From assembly GCA_022749755.1 (NCBI GenBank), contig CM040449.1:6281157-6345156 (forward strand): 64,000 bases of DNA, in the 5' to 3' direction. The notes beneath the pieces were generated by a model that worked only from the letters and a program-made list of their open reading frames with translations, did not search any database and had not been told where the DNA came from. How positions within the stretch are numbered: the stretch's first letter is position 1; every line of letters starts with the position of its first letter. Position numbers and translations under genes: made by a program. This document shows, piece by piece, positions 37,037-50,014 of the stretch. This DNA is from Azadirachta indica. Its lineage: Eukaryota > Streptophyta > Magnoliopsida > Sapindales > Meliaceae.

Positions 37037-37394
37037 TGCTTGCTTCTGTTGCTTCACAGTCACAGACACAGCCAAGGCTCTCTCCTACAGAGAGACAGTC
37101 TGATATCTGTTGTGAGAAAAGGGATACAAATTAAATGGTTGCAATTGGAGCACGTAATTGTCTCTCGGTGTTTCCTTTCTTCCATCCGCCGGTTCTCAAT
37201 ACAGCCATCTCCATTAACACTCTTTTCAGTGGTCCCATCCCATTCCTAACTCCACGTACCCATAATCATCGTAAAATGAAAGTTGCTTCGTTTCATTTTT
37301 TTAATCTTCAAAAAGAAAAAAAAAAAAAACCCACATGTATTATTCACTTTGGTTTAAGCTCAAATAGTTTAGTTACGCTTGTTTAAAATCTTGC

Positions 37395-37422
37395 TATATA
37401 TATATATATATATATATATATG
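37395..37422. repeat. (TA)14 microsatellite
   Basis: Uninterrupted TA repeat, one of the longest of many in the window. Confidence 0.9.
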
Positions 37423-38640
37423 TTTACACGTCTTCAATTGGCAATCCGTTACAATGAAAAAGGTTGAGGTGATGTGGGTGTGGCCACTTTTATTGATTAT
37501 CATTGCTATTGGTATGACCTAAGGATACAAATTGGATCACTCTTGGCCTATCTATTGATTTTGTATAGATTTAGGATCTTAACAAATCACTTAATTGTTA
37601 GCCATCTCTATTTAAAAAAAGAAACTCTCCAGTCTCTACCACAAAAGTATTTGAAATGCCCATAATCTCCTAACTTGATCGATATCCTAAATTCTTTGCC
37701 CAAACAAGTAAAAGAAAAGAGTGAGTGATGGAGGAAAACAGATGGGGCCTAAAGCAGAATTTACACGAGGTTGTGCTTGTTACCTCTCATATTGGGCAAG
37801 TAGATGTTTTAGTGTTCAAGTTAAGAGACAGCAAAAGGTCGTGCTGGGAGTGGGTTTAATCACATGGGTTGTACAAGAAAGGAACATGCATGGCTGCCTT
37901 AGAACATCCAAACAAGTTTATATGCTTACAAAAGTTAGTAATAACAACCAGCCATTACCACAAGAAACGTAACGATGTCGATTTGCCTTTTTGTCATTTC
38001 ATAAAGTAGGCAAATTTGTTCTTCTGGATCCACTCCACTTGGCAAATTAAAGATAAACTTATTTATATCTTCTTCTTTTTTCTTTTAATTAATATACAAA
38101 TCGAAAACCTAAACAGGAGGATTTTAAAGATTATCCACTAAACTCAAAAAGTAATACTTTTAACTTGTAAGTAAACCCACCAAGAACTAAATGCCATAAA
38201 GGTCCCCCCATTATCGTTAAAACCAACTATTTCATGGACAACACAGGTTAAGGCGGTGAAAAAATTTAATAAACCACCCAATCAACTCTTTTCATATATA
38301 TTCACTATCTTGTATTAAAAGATAAGATCAAAAGCAAAGGCTATAGCTGCCTGCCTTCCTGCCTGCTTCCTTGCTATCTATGCTGCCTATCTACACTCAA
38401 CTGTAAGGCCTTGGTGTTTCTTTCTTTCTTCTTCTCCACCCAAATTGCTTCGACGACGAGAATATTATATGCAGTGAAAGATAGAGAGAGAGAGAGAGGA
38501 AGGCTAGAAACAGGGGGGACGGCCCCCACCCATCCAACTCCCAAAGAATTTTTTAAATAGAAGCACTTTTTCTCAATAGTTCTCTTTGATACATTGACAC
38601 GTTCCCGAGAACCCAAAGAGTCGGGCCCAATTCCTCCATG

Positions 38641-38648
38641 TATATAAA
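38641..38648 (+). promoter_or_regulatory. TATA box of the MATE gene
   Basis: TATATAAA about 170 bases before the start codon. It would place transcription start near 38672 and give a 5' UTR of about 140 bases. A GA/CT-rich tract lies upstream at 38480-38500. Confidence 0.6.
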
Positions 38649-38810
38649 CCCCCCAGCTCGTTACCTCTCCTTGCATAATTTAGCACTTTCTTCAAAACGA
38701 ACAAACCGCACAAATAACATAAGTGTACATTATTCCACCCCTCCTTATTATACCATCTCTGTAAGCTCTTTATCCAGAAAGAGATTTGCTATAGCTAGCT
38801 CTCTCTAGCT

Positions 38811-40604
38811 ATGTGTAACCCAAAACCATCTTCTCCTTCGGCATTTTTATTTCCAAACAAAACCACCCATTTCATAAATTCCAACAAAACCATGGATCTT
38901 CACACTGATCATCAAGAAGAACTACATAGATGCCCAACTGCTTCTGAGGTAAATTTACACACCATAAAATAATTTACGTGAAAATACATAAGTAGTACAT
39001 ATGCAGTTACGTTCAAAACAATAATATATGTATTGACTAAAACTCATTTTCTTTATTCTTTCTTTCTTTTTTTCTTTTGCATTCAGGCCTTGGAAGAGAT
39101 CAAAGCCATAGGGAAGATCTCGGGTCCAACAGCGATGACAGGTCTAATACTGTATTCAAGAGCCATGATCTCCACGCTCTTTCTTGGCTATCTTGGGGAG
39201 CTTGAGCTTGCTGGTGGCTCTCTTGCCATTGGGTTTGCCAACATCACCGGATACTCTGTAATCTCTGGTTTGGCTATGGGAATGGAACCCATTTGTGGAC
39301 AAGCTTATGGCGCCAAACAATGGAAGCTTCTTGGCTTAACTTTACAGAGAACTGTCCTTCTCCTTCTCTCAACGTCTGTTCCTATCTCCTTTATGTGGCT
39401 TAACATGAAAAGAATCCTCATGTGGTGTGGCCAAGACGAAGAAATATCCTCTGTGGCTCAAACTTTCATTCTTTTCTCCATTCCTGACCTCTTTTTCCTT
39501 TCATTGCTTCACCCACTTCGCGTCTATCTTAGAACTCAAAGCATTACGTTACCGTTAACGTACTGTTCTGCCATCTCTGTTCTGCTCCATGTTCCGCTAA
39601 ATTTCCTTCTTGTAGTCCATTTCAAGATGGGCATTGCAGGGGTGGCCATAGCTATGGTTTGGACTAATCTCAATCTTTTTCTCTTGTTAACTTCATTTGT
39701 ATATGTCTCTGGTGTGCATAAAGCTTCATGGGTTTCTCCCAGCATGGATTGTCTAAGGGGTTGGTCTTCTTTGCTTGCTCTTGCTGTGCCGACATGTATA
39801 TCAGTTTGCCTCGAGTGGTGGTGGTATGAGCTAATGATAATGCTTTGTGGACTTCTTGTTAACCCAAAAGCGACCATTGCTTCAATGGGAATCCTCATCC
39901 AAACAACCTCTCTAGTCTATGTTTTCCCTTCAGCTTTAAGTAACGGAGTTTCTACAAGAGTTGGGAATGAACTAGGCGCGAACCGGCCTGCTAAAGCCCG
40001 CATTTCCATGATTGTGTCTCTCTTTTGCGCAGTAGCATTAGGCCTCATGGCCATGCTGTTCACAACTTTAATGAGGCATCAATGGGGCAGGTTTTTCACT
40101 ACCGATGCTGAAATTTTAGAGCTTACTGCAATCGCATTGCCAATTGTAGGGCTTTGTGAGCTTGGAAATTGCCCACAAACAACTGGTTGTGGTGTGCTAA
40201 GAGGAAGCGCGAGACCTACAATCGGAGCAAACATCAATTTAGGATCATTTTATTTGGTGGGTATGCCAGTAGCTATATTCATGGGGTTTGTAGCCAAAAT
40301 GGGGTTTCCGGGTCTCTGGCTTGGTTTGCTAGCAGCTCAAGCTTCCTGTGCTTTGCTCATGCTTTTTGTTCTATGTAGAACAGATTGGATAGTTCAGGTA
40401 GAAAGAGCAAGAGAATTAACACAAACAAATACATGCTCTCCAGTACTGCCCGTATCATCAAAACCAGAAGACACTATTGTCACCAAAGAGCCTAAAAAGA
40501 AGGATAATCTTGAAGAGATAGTGTGCATTAATGATGAGCTTGTGAAGTCAGCGTCACTTGAAACAGACCCTCTTCTATCTGCCACACGTAGTACTGTGCA
40601 TTGA
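38811..40604 (+). CDS. MATE efflux transporter, DTX49-like
   Basis: Two exons, 38811-38948 and 39087-40604, in phase 0 with GT-AG borders; 551 residues. I chose the first ATG because the MCNP beginning is typical of the plant DTX48-DTX51 clade; a second in-frame ATG is at 38892. MATE proteins exchange H+ or Na+ for organic solutes. This one shows the 12-helix pattern with clade markers GFANITGYSV, GMEPICGQAYGAK, CLEWWWYE, STRVGNELGANRPAKA and GNCPQTTGCGVLRGSARP. It most resembles Arabidopsis DTX49 (shared GQDEEIS and LRTQSITLPLTY-like segments). Relatives have been linked to organ growth, iron and senescence. The substrate cannot be read from sequence. The hydrophilic C-terminal tail (about 70 residues) ends with a polar, Glu/Lys-rich part. 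Confidence 0.93.
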
Positions 40605-40760
40605 TTAGAGTTTTAACCTCCTCATTTTTGCTTCCTCTTCAGAAGCTGATGTGAAAAAATTATTCATTCCCGGAGTTTCCCCTTCTCACCTTGTACCGTT
40701 GAAGATTTTTACCTTTTTTTTTTTTAAACTTTTTCTAATTTTATTTTTCTATGTTGTATT

Positions 40761-40766
40761 AATAAA
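40761..40766 (+). terminator. polyadenylation signal of the MATE gene
   Basis: AATAAA about 157 bases after the stop codon, preceded by T-rich sequence with a TTGTATT upstream element. Confidence 0.5.
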
Positions 40767-40827
40767 CTTTGTAGAATAGAACAAATATACTTAAATTATA
40801 TCACTTCTCCAGACACTGTCATCACTA

Positions 40828-40830
<3 letters not shown>

Positions 40831-40866
<36 letters not shown>
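40831..40866. repeat. (GA)18 microsatellite
   Basis: A pure GA repeat of about 36 bases just beyond the MATE 3' end. Confidence 0.9.
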
Positions 40867-40871
<5 letters not shown>

Positions 40872-43800
40872 GTTAAGCTGTCGGTTGTTTAGAGGCTTGT
40901 GAGAAAAAAGATCTGCCTACCTTTCTTGTTGGCCACTTCCATATAAGGCAACAAGCTTCACTACCTAAAAAGGAAAATTAGCATAATACCCTGTAATCTT
41001 TCCCCAAAACTGTAACCCTATAATATAATATCTTAATATACATATACACATATATATATACATGCGTGTATATATATCTTATTAGTTAGCTAGCTAGTTA
41101 GTAGTATTATTACGTATGTGTATACGTAAATTAATAGTTGAATAAATGCACAAGGTTAGATAAGCTGCTATGGCCGGTGATGATTGCATTGAAACTTGGA
41201 GCGCAGACACGGATGCTGGGATAATGAAGAACATGCAATGATATAGTTTGAATTAATATATCATTTTCCCCATGTATATATTAATTCTCCTCTATATTCT
41301 TCACTGTTTAATCAACTGTACCATCAATCATTAAAAAAAAAAAATATGATTTTTTGGTCTGCAATTGTAAGCAATTAACAGATAATATATTAGTTTTTGG
41401 TATTTACCAATTAATCCAAACTAAAGTATAAAATGATTCCAAAAAAAAAGAAAAGGAAAATGAGAGTTTAAACTGTAGAAAAGCAAGGAGTAAAAGGAAC
41501 GATGATAATTGGTGGAAGAGACGTACTATATATCTACTGGAGGAAGCCTTGGCCTTGGATGGAGAGGAAGGGGGTGGGGGGCCTGCTTCGAACTGAAGAA
41601 ACAAAATTCAGCTATTATTGCTTATGTCTACTTCTTACATGACAAAATTAGCAGCAGTCCCCTCTGCATTTCTCAGTTCTCAGCCCTTCCCCACCTTATT
41701 TTATATATATATATATACCCTCCAACTCCAATATTATGAATTTCTTCTCAAAAGCTAAAACTAATCCAATCATCTCATATATATATATATACAAAAAGAA
41801 TTTATGGGGTTTTCCTTTTCCTGTATGTACACAAAATTACATACTGATGAGTACATAAAACACACAGCATGGTAAGGGAAATGGCCCCATCTCACAGATT
41901 GCTCTTTTCTGAGTGGTACACATAAGCCCATCTAATTTTCTTTTACTTTATTTTTGTTTTAGGTTTTTGCTGCAGATAGTGCTTCTAAGCCACCCCTCAG
42001 ATCACCTTTTTCCTTATCTTCTTCCTTTCTCAATCTAATATATAATAATATCAGTATGCGCCTCTCCATCTAGCTATCAACATACATATCCATCCTAATA
42101 TTACTCCATACCTTTGTAGTCGTGGCAAGCAAACTTCCTGCATAATTTGTGGTACAGCAACAACATCGACAATATTAATTACTATTATTATTTACTTATT
42201 ATAAGTTGATCTTATTTTTTTAATATCCAAAAAATTTAACGCCATAAATTCATTCGGTCATGAACATCACATTCCAAACTGTTCTTGCTTACTATGATTT
42301 TGTCTCAACGTGCACAAACTATATTTATTATATATATACTTTTATCCCATCTAAAGTTCTATCTTTTTGGTCGATCCATTAATAATTCTCTCCAAGTTTT
42401 TATATATATAGTATACATCCTACTATTCTGACTCTGACCCCATCATCCTTTTATTATCAAATTTATTATTTACACCCAGAAATCACATACATATATATAC
42501 ACACACACACACATACCTACTTGTCAACGTAAATGTGATAAAGCTTAATTTGATACGATATCATGCAATCATTTTTTTGTTGATCACAACTTCTTAATTA
42601 CATATATATATATATACACGCGCGCGCGCAAAATCCTATCGACTAAAACCTGGACCACATCCTTTTGTCTATTCATTAACAGTAAATACATATAATTGAC
42701 ATCTTAACCTAATTCGATCCAATATAAAATAATAATAAATTTCTCACTCGGAAGCCAGTTTAATTATAATTACCAAACGCTCCAAAAGAGAGAGGAAAAA
42801 AAAAAAAATACAAATACTGTTGAAAAGATGGTGATTGATGAACAAGGAATTGTTAGCTCCACAGCTTGCTTAGGATCATTAAAGTTAAAAGATGCTTGCT
42901 TGTTGATATGTATATTAATATAAACAGACGGCGTCGTATTGTGGGTGATCAGTGTCCGTGTGCATTTAGGGTACTGAGGTTACTCGGATTGAATAGTTAG
43001 GGTGTCTCCTACCCCTATATACAGGGGCAAAGGTAGAACTAAAGAATTAAGGGAATCAAAATGGTATGGAGATCAAAATGATTAAAAAATAAAATTAATT
43101 AGATAATAATTTAAAAAATAAATAAATAAATTAAGAAATAAAATAAAAATATTTTAAAATATAAAAGTTAAAATATATATAAATTAAAAATATAAACATT
43201 TATATGATAAAAAATTAAAAAAATTTTGTGAGATCCGAAGGACTAGGACCCCCTCGGGTCCTATAAGTGCTCCACCACTATCTGTGTACATGAAAGTTAA
43301 CGTTCTCTTTGTACTAAAAAGCTTCTATTTTGTAACATAACATATTACAACCGTGAATTCTTTCAGGGTTTGACTGTACAAATAACTAGAAACCCTAGCA
43401 AGCTAGTAACTTCGATCTCCAATGTCAATGATATAAATTACTTGCATAAGTTTTATATTATCTACTTTGAAATACGTACATTAATTTAACTTATGTCTCG
43501 TGAAGCTGTATTTAAACAATATCTTTATACTAGTAGGCTAATGAATAATAATAATAAAATATAAATAAAAGAATATATTTATGTATCGGAAATAAAAAGA
43601 AATATTATCTTAAATTCTTATTCACGGATGGGAATCTGCTCAGAATGCCTCCCATAATGGAATTATATATCAATCGAAACCATCATTTTCCAACACATAA
43701 AAATCATTAATTAATTCTTTTAACTTTGAATCGAATAAGAATAGGCCGCGTGTCAGTAGGCAAATATTTATTCTGTAACACAGCACTAATCAGTGGAAAC

Positions 43801-46800
43801 GTGTCTGGCATCTCAATCCGCTTTAATTTTTTCCTAACTAAGAAACCCACCAATCGCATCATTTCATACACCACAAGAAAAACAAAGAAATCAAACCGCC
43901 CCAATTGGTGCAAATAGTGGTAGGGTTAACTTAAATGCGATGCACTAAAAAATCATTTCAACCCAAAAAGAAAGCAAAAAGTATAGGAGATAAACAAAAC
44001 AAAACCAAAACCAAAAAAAATATATATATATATATATATATTATTAATAAAAATTAATTAATTAATAAAAGAGCTTTTCTCCTAATATATAAATATATAT
44101 ACACCCTAAAACTAGCGATGGAATAAGTGCTTTTGCCCATAAATGTCATATCAAGAACCACCAGGCCTCCTTCCATTGTGATTTTAGCTGTGGCCACTAC
44201 ATGTTTACCATAACAAGTGTTAAGGGTATTTTCTCATCTTGGCAACGTAATTAAACTACTTAATTAATTTATTAAATTAATTAATAATTAAGTCTCGAAA
44301 ACCAACTCATATTTTGATACCTCTCCTATTAATATTAATATTAATATCCCATCCCTTTGCCGAAAGTAACATTTTTATATAGGTTAGGGCCGAGTTTCTT
44401 TTCTTTTTCTCTTTCTTTTTGTATATTAATTAATTGAGTACTGAAAGTCGACAGACATATGTACAAATCCTTCTTCTCCGTAGAGACAGACCCCACATTT
44501 ATGCTTGCAGCACTAGCAGCTCTCCTGCCGAAATTTCTTGCATATAGTCTCCATTTACTGCCTTAAATTATTATATATCCATCTATTTTTATTTCTTTTG
44601 GATTTCATTAATGTTATAATTATTATAGCTATCAACCTATCTATTCCATTGTACGGTCATCAATGTGCAGTCATTGCCACCTCAGACTCATGCATCCTCA
44701 CATATATATATATATATATATTCATTGGCCTCCCTAGATAGCCAGCTAGCATTTGCGTGCATGCTTCCTTTCCTCTTCTTTTCAAGCATACCATGATGAA
44801 TACTCGAATAATTCTATGGCTAGCTAATGCTACAACACATGCAATTAATCATCTTCATCGTAGAGCTTATATATGTATGCTCATGAGATCATTCATTTGG
44901 ACGACGATAGATCATTGACGTCAAAGACAAGCTAGAATGCATGCAAATCCATGTGGATATTGATGTATGTGTACTTATCACTCGTAATGCAACTATATTT
45001 CATAATGGATGATTATGTCAAAGATAATCTTTAATTATTAAGTGTGTAAGTTTGTGCTAAGTATTAGCATTGATAAAAGTGAGTGCTTACTAAACACTTG
45101 TATACTTTTGAAACTAGAGCAAAAACATTGCAGAAATAACAGGATCTTTTTAAGTGTGTATAATGGAGAGACAATCATCAGTGGTGGAAATATGAAAAGT
45201 TTGAGATGATATAGAATCCAATTTCAAGTGTAAGACTAGCTAGGGCTAGCTAGCAAGCGTCGATGGTGAGCTATATAGCTAGAAGATATAGGTTAAAGAA
45301 ATTAGAGATGAATTGAGAATTGGAAGGTCATACTCGTATCGATAGAGATGATCAGTGTGGCATTCAAAGATGCTAATCGTGTGGCAACAGAATAGTCACA
45401 CAAGGACAATCAGTGCCGCAATGCCTTTCAAAAAAGGGTCCCCAAGACCGAAGACCAAGACCAAGAGACTAGGGCTAGCTGCCAATTGCTTTGCATGGAG
45501 CTGGACCATTTTACAATTTTCAGTAGCACATGCAATAAGGGACCGACACGTTTAAGTACTTTTATTTTTAATTTATTTGTTAGATTGTCATTTAGTGAAG
45601 GCATGGGTACCACTTGAGAGGAAACAAGTATTGTCATTTGTAGGGCATAATGGGTGTGAGAGCTTTTGGGTCACTTTTTTTTTTTTTTGGAACGGTTTGA
45701 CAAATTAAGGGTACTTCTTGTCTCTTTTATAAGTCCTATTCCTTTTTGCCTTCAATGAGAACCGACCTCCATTTTGGGAATTTCAAAGATACTTACAAAA
45801 ATTGTGATTTTGGCCCATTTTGTGTTTTCTCAGTCACCCAACACATCTTTCTTTCTTTCTTTATTAGTTCCACAACAAAGTCAAAATTAATTTCTTTTAA
45901 TTTTTTTTGGGTTTTTTTTATTAATTATTAAAACATCAATAAGAGAAAGAAAGTCAATTTATAAAGCTACGACAAGCACCCTCCATGATAGAAAATGAGC
46001 CACGAAGCTTTCGCCACTAACATAAGTGTGAAAAGCTGATCAAAGATTGTATAATTAAACATGTTTTTTTATAAGGAAAGAAGTAGAGACAATATGAGCA
46101 ATTCTCTGATGCTAAACACGTGGATGATAGGGCTAAAAGATAGGAGAACTATGTTTAATTGTGCTTAAGTGATCGCAACAACAACTAAATACTTAGCTTT
46201 GAAGTGATAGCGAAGCAAAATAAAAGATGCCTAGCCACTCCCGACTTAGTGGGTTTGACCTTTTGTTTGTTTTTGATATTTAGTGTTTGACCCATTTCCC
46301 TTTTGCTTTGTGGTTTTGACCATCCAGGTATTTGGTCTTCAACTGGATTTCTCTTCATTCTTAATTGAACCACCAATAAACAAGAAAGTGGAAAAAGAGT
46401 CCAATAAGCTATGTATTCTTTAGCATTAATTAGAGGAGAAGATTCTATGCTTCATTCGGGAGAAATTACCTTTTTTTGGGTGGGTTTTGCCAGAGTGTCT
46501 GAAGGTAATTTGGAATTTGGATCAGCTTGATGACAATGATCGTATTGAACTGTTGGACACTTGGGGTCTTGAGTCAAATTAAAACACCACAGAGAGACAA
46601 GATGTTGATCTTGGCATTACTTGGCTTCTTTCTTAGTCTTAGCAATTTATAATACGGAAGCATGCTCATTCTGATGTAATCCAAATCATTTGGCAGTGCA
46701 ACAAGTCCAACCTCGTTTCCAACAATATAAATATCTCAACCTCATTGACACCAACTCTCCAAAACATCAATGGAAGTTTCCTTTTGTTGCTTTTAAGCAA

Positions 46801-48017
46801 TGTATATATATACTACATATATGCATTGACATTGGATCAGGCCTTTAGAGAATAGTCTACAGAAATGAACAATACGGAAAGTGTGCTTGCATTCCCATTA
46901 GATTTGTGATTAAGACCACTCGAGTCAAAGTTTCAATCTTTGAAGCCAAGAAGATAGATATACCACACGCTCATCATGCGCACAAAATGAATGTTTTTCA
47001 GATAAACTCATCAGAACCGAATAGATAGAGAGCTAAATAATTAGTCATAGACGCTAGCTTGGTCAAATTAAGGTGTATAGTCAAGTAGATCCATGGGATG
47101 TAATAATGAAAAGCACATATATACAACGTACGCAACAAAAGACTCTTCTCAGGGATCACGTAAGTCCTTAAATTAGTGGACCCTTAACTGAGTAAGGAAT
47201 TATGATCAACTCAACTCAAGGTTGGGTCAGAATTCTGTTCTATTAATTTCCTCGGTGTAAATTGCCACCCTGTCCTGCCATAGCATACTGATTGTGTTGT
47301 TGTTATCGTCTTAATTGTATGTTTCTCCTCATCCTTATTTTACAAGTACAGTGATCTAATTAATGATCTCTATCAAGAACAGAGCTTCTTGCATTGTAAA
47401 TAACTTTATTTTCTAAAATATTGGATGCCTCACCTTAGCTGTAAAAAACAAATGTAAAAACACAAGAAAAGATTGACCCCACATTGAACTGGCAAAATGG
47501 AGAAGTTTATGTCATTTATTTACACCATTTTGATTTCATCCACAAAGATTCAAACACTATTATTGGTTTCATTGACTGTCATTCAGATGTTTCAACTACA
47601 CAACATTCAACTTCTGGTATCACAGAGGGTGAAGAGCACCATTAAACTTATCCGTTTAAGTATGACTAGAGGTACAAAACAAACCCATTAATGCGTCACG
47701 CATGCACCTCTGCTATTTCTCTCACACACAAATGCACTCATATGCTTTTGCTCATGAAAATACAAGAACGTAGCATAGGGGTAAACAGACCTAGCTTCAG
47801 GTCCTACTAGAATTTGTCTATACAACTTTGTCTTTAAGGCAATATTCTGACAAACTAGGCATCATGCCACAAGTACATTGTATAATTGGCATATTGGGCT
47901 AATGAAGAAGCACAGACGACTAGGCCCACGTGAAGCTGGACCTATATCTTGCAGGGTAGACACACCGGTCCAAAAATTTGAGCACCAACTCATCTATAAT
48001 GGTAGCTTCTTGACAAT
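40867..48017. other. intergenic DNA, no gene seen
   Basis: About 7 kb with numerous TA, CA and CG dinucleotide tracts (for example 42490-42515 and 42604-42630) and a possible small transposon at 43022-43285. No open frame resembles a protein family, and I found no tRNA or familiar miRNA sequence. Confidence 0.5.
43022..43285. mobile_element. possible non-autonomous hAT-like element
   Basis: About 260 bp with an extremely AT-rich core. The left end is CAGGGGCAAAGGTAG. The right end contains GGGTCCTATAAGTGCTCCACCACT then CTG, resembling the CAGGGGCGGAGC-type ends of plant hAT elements. I cannot find a convincing 8-bp target duplication. Confidence 0.35.
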
Positions 48018-48219
48018 TGTTTCACATTGCGAAAGTGACGACTTCCATTGCAAATAGAAACACAGCCTGGAAACTGTAATGTTGGCCCAGCAGAGGACTT
48101 TGCAACGTTGCAAATGTTTCACATTGTCAAAATGATGAATGCATTGAACATAGAAACACAGTTTATGCTGCCTGTAATCTGTAATGTTGGCTCAGCAAAG
48201 GACTTTGCAAGGTTGCAAA
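48018..48219. repeat. two-copy tandem repeat, units of about 97 and 105 bp
   Basis: Unit 1 (48018-48114) and unit 2 (48115-48219) both begin TGTTTCACATTG and contain ATAGAAACACAG, CTGTAATGTTGG and GGACTTTGCAA before GTTGCAAA. They differ by substitutions and a short insertion in unit 2. Unit 1 ends in the perfect 16-base palindrome TTTGCAACGTTGCAAA. Confidence 0.85.
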
Positions 48220-48825
48220 AGCTGTCTAGTCCTTGTTTTCATTTCTAAAATTAGTTGTAAATAAGTGGAGTTAGTTGCTAGCCTTTTGCTTTAGTAAGAT
48301 AATGATCAAGTTCTGGGGAAGAAATTTGAGCTAGCAGGGTTACTGGTGCAAAACTTAACAGACTACACCAAAATGGTTGCACAGTGAGCTCTTATTTCTT
48401 GTAAAGAAAGATTCCTCTACCAAGTTTGGATAAAGGAATACTTGCCATTGTCAATTTTCGCAAAGAGTTTCACATGCTGCCATTGACAAAGCAAACATTC
48501 GGCACCAGACATGGCATAAAGTTGTGGGAGGGGCCAGTACAGATTAGCAACCAGGGGGAAACTCTGGGACGAACATGAAAGGGTGGGCCTCCGGGGAAAA
48601 ATGCTGCATCCACCAGCCAAAAATGGAAGTTGAAAAGAAACCAAAGATATGAAATTTAAACATAGAAAATCAAGATCTTAGCAAGAAGTAGGATTAGAGG
48701 GACAAAAATTGACATTAGTCAACAAAGCAAGAGTGTTGGCTAGCTCTCATGAGTAATGATTTACACAAGTTATCAAGAAGATGTCAGAAATTCCATGACT
48801 CTGCCATAATTTGAGAATTTCAAGG

Positions 48826-49500
48826 TGTTAAGTAAATTTAATTGAAAGCTGCGTCGTGGAAAAATCACTGCCCTGAAAGCGAAATTCCGGCACGACCGAG
48901 GTGCAATCGACAATCGCCGTTGGCTCCCCAAGGTTAACACAACAACCCCAATCACGTGCACTCGTGAAAAGAGTTTTGGAATAGCAAACTACAATTACCC
49001 AGAAAAGAGAAGAGAAAGAAAAGAGTTGTTTTTTTTTTTAATTTTTTGTTGTCTCAAATCTGAATGTTTCTCCTTCTATTTATCAAAAAACAGAATGTAA
49101 CAAATCTGCCTTTGAAAACGCAACAAAAAAAAATCTGGAAGAGAAAAATCTGGCCACGATAAAAGATCGTGCCTACAAAATCGTTAAAAAATAAAAATAA
49201 AATATCTGCCTTTTGAATAGTTCTCAAAACAGACTAAGTTAAACACGTTTTAATTTTAACAATAAACTTCTTTTACAAAATACAAATTTTCTCTAAAAAT
49301 ATTGAAAGAGTGGAGGCTCAGCCCAGCCTGGTCCCAGGCCGGGCCGGCGGCACGTGCGTGAAGTGATTTTTGTAAAACTCCCTCAAGCACTCTTTTGAAC
49401 TCATATAGGAGCAGAGTTTATTATAAACCCAACAAAAATTAGTTTTCCAAGCAATGTGGGAATATGCTTGAAAAGACCAACACAATAGTCATTCCCAACA
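48826..49500 (-). repeat. 3' LTR of the copia element
   Basis: 675 bp, starting TGTTAAG and ending CCCAACA on the plus strand. It has a GC-rich segment at 49318-49360 that is shortened in the other LTR. Confidence 0.92.
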
Positions 49501-49511
49501 ATCCCCCACGA
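49501..49511 (-). other. polypurine tract of the copia element
   Basis: Reads TCGTGGGGGAT on the minus strand, directly before the 3' LTR. Confidence 0.6.
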
Positions 49512-50014
49512 ATGACTATTGAGTTTTTAAAACACATTTTCTGGGTAAAGGAAGAAATTTAGTTACTTAAGCATTAATATCTTTCGATTGAATTAATACG
49601 TAGTGAAATGAGGCAACAACATAGCTATTGAAAGTGAAATAATTCTTGAACTTTCAAAAGCTCAAGACGAGACCCCCACAACACATTTAAACTTCTTAAT
49701 GTATGCTATTCCGTGATACAATCAAAGCGCTATTAAAGGCCCTGCGCATAAACCTTGGTTTTATGAGTGCTCTAGAAAGAAAATTCAAATTTCTTTCATA
49801 GAAGGCGGCCCACCTTCACACTCATTACAACAATAACTTCATCAAGTCTATCTCAATTATAGACCACTCAACAAGTAGAGCTATGAAGTTTATCAAGTCC
49901 TTTAGACTTATATCACAATCATCCATCAAGTCCTTTCTAGGACCACCCAACATAGGGATATGGATTTTAGCACTACTTTAAATATAGGAATGGACTGTAG
50001 TGCATCACAAATAT

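Larger units (their letters stand above)
34834..38640. other. intergenic DNA, no gene seen
   Basis: Low-complexity and AT-rich sequence with a TTCTGC array (37001-37036), a TA array (37395-37422) and a GA array near 38480. The right end is the MATE promoter region. Open frames here are short and compositionally biased, and none resembles a known protein. Confidence 0.5.

Noticed and set aside
36983..37249. Open frame with a Cys-Phe run
   Set aside because: It is the translation of the TTCTGC microsatellite and has no other protein-like content.
39033..39086. Upstream Met extension of the MATE second exon
   Set aside because: These bases lie in the intron; the acceptor at 39085-39086 joins to the exon starting at 38811, which gives the family's usual MCNP beginning.
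44440..44960. Repeated TAGCTAGC and GCATGCATG motifs as a possible miRNA locus
   Set aside because: No familiar mature miRNA sequence and no long foldback arm could be found by eye.
48417..48644. Minus-strand 75-codon open frame
   Set aside because: No recognisable domain, no promoter or splice signals, and typical of random frames.
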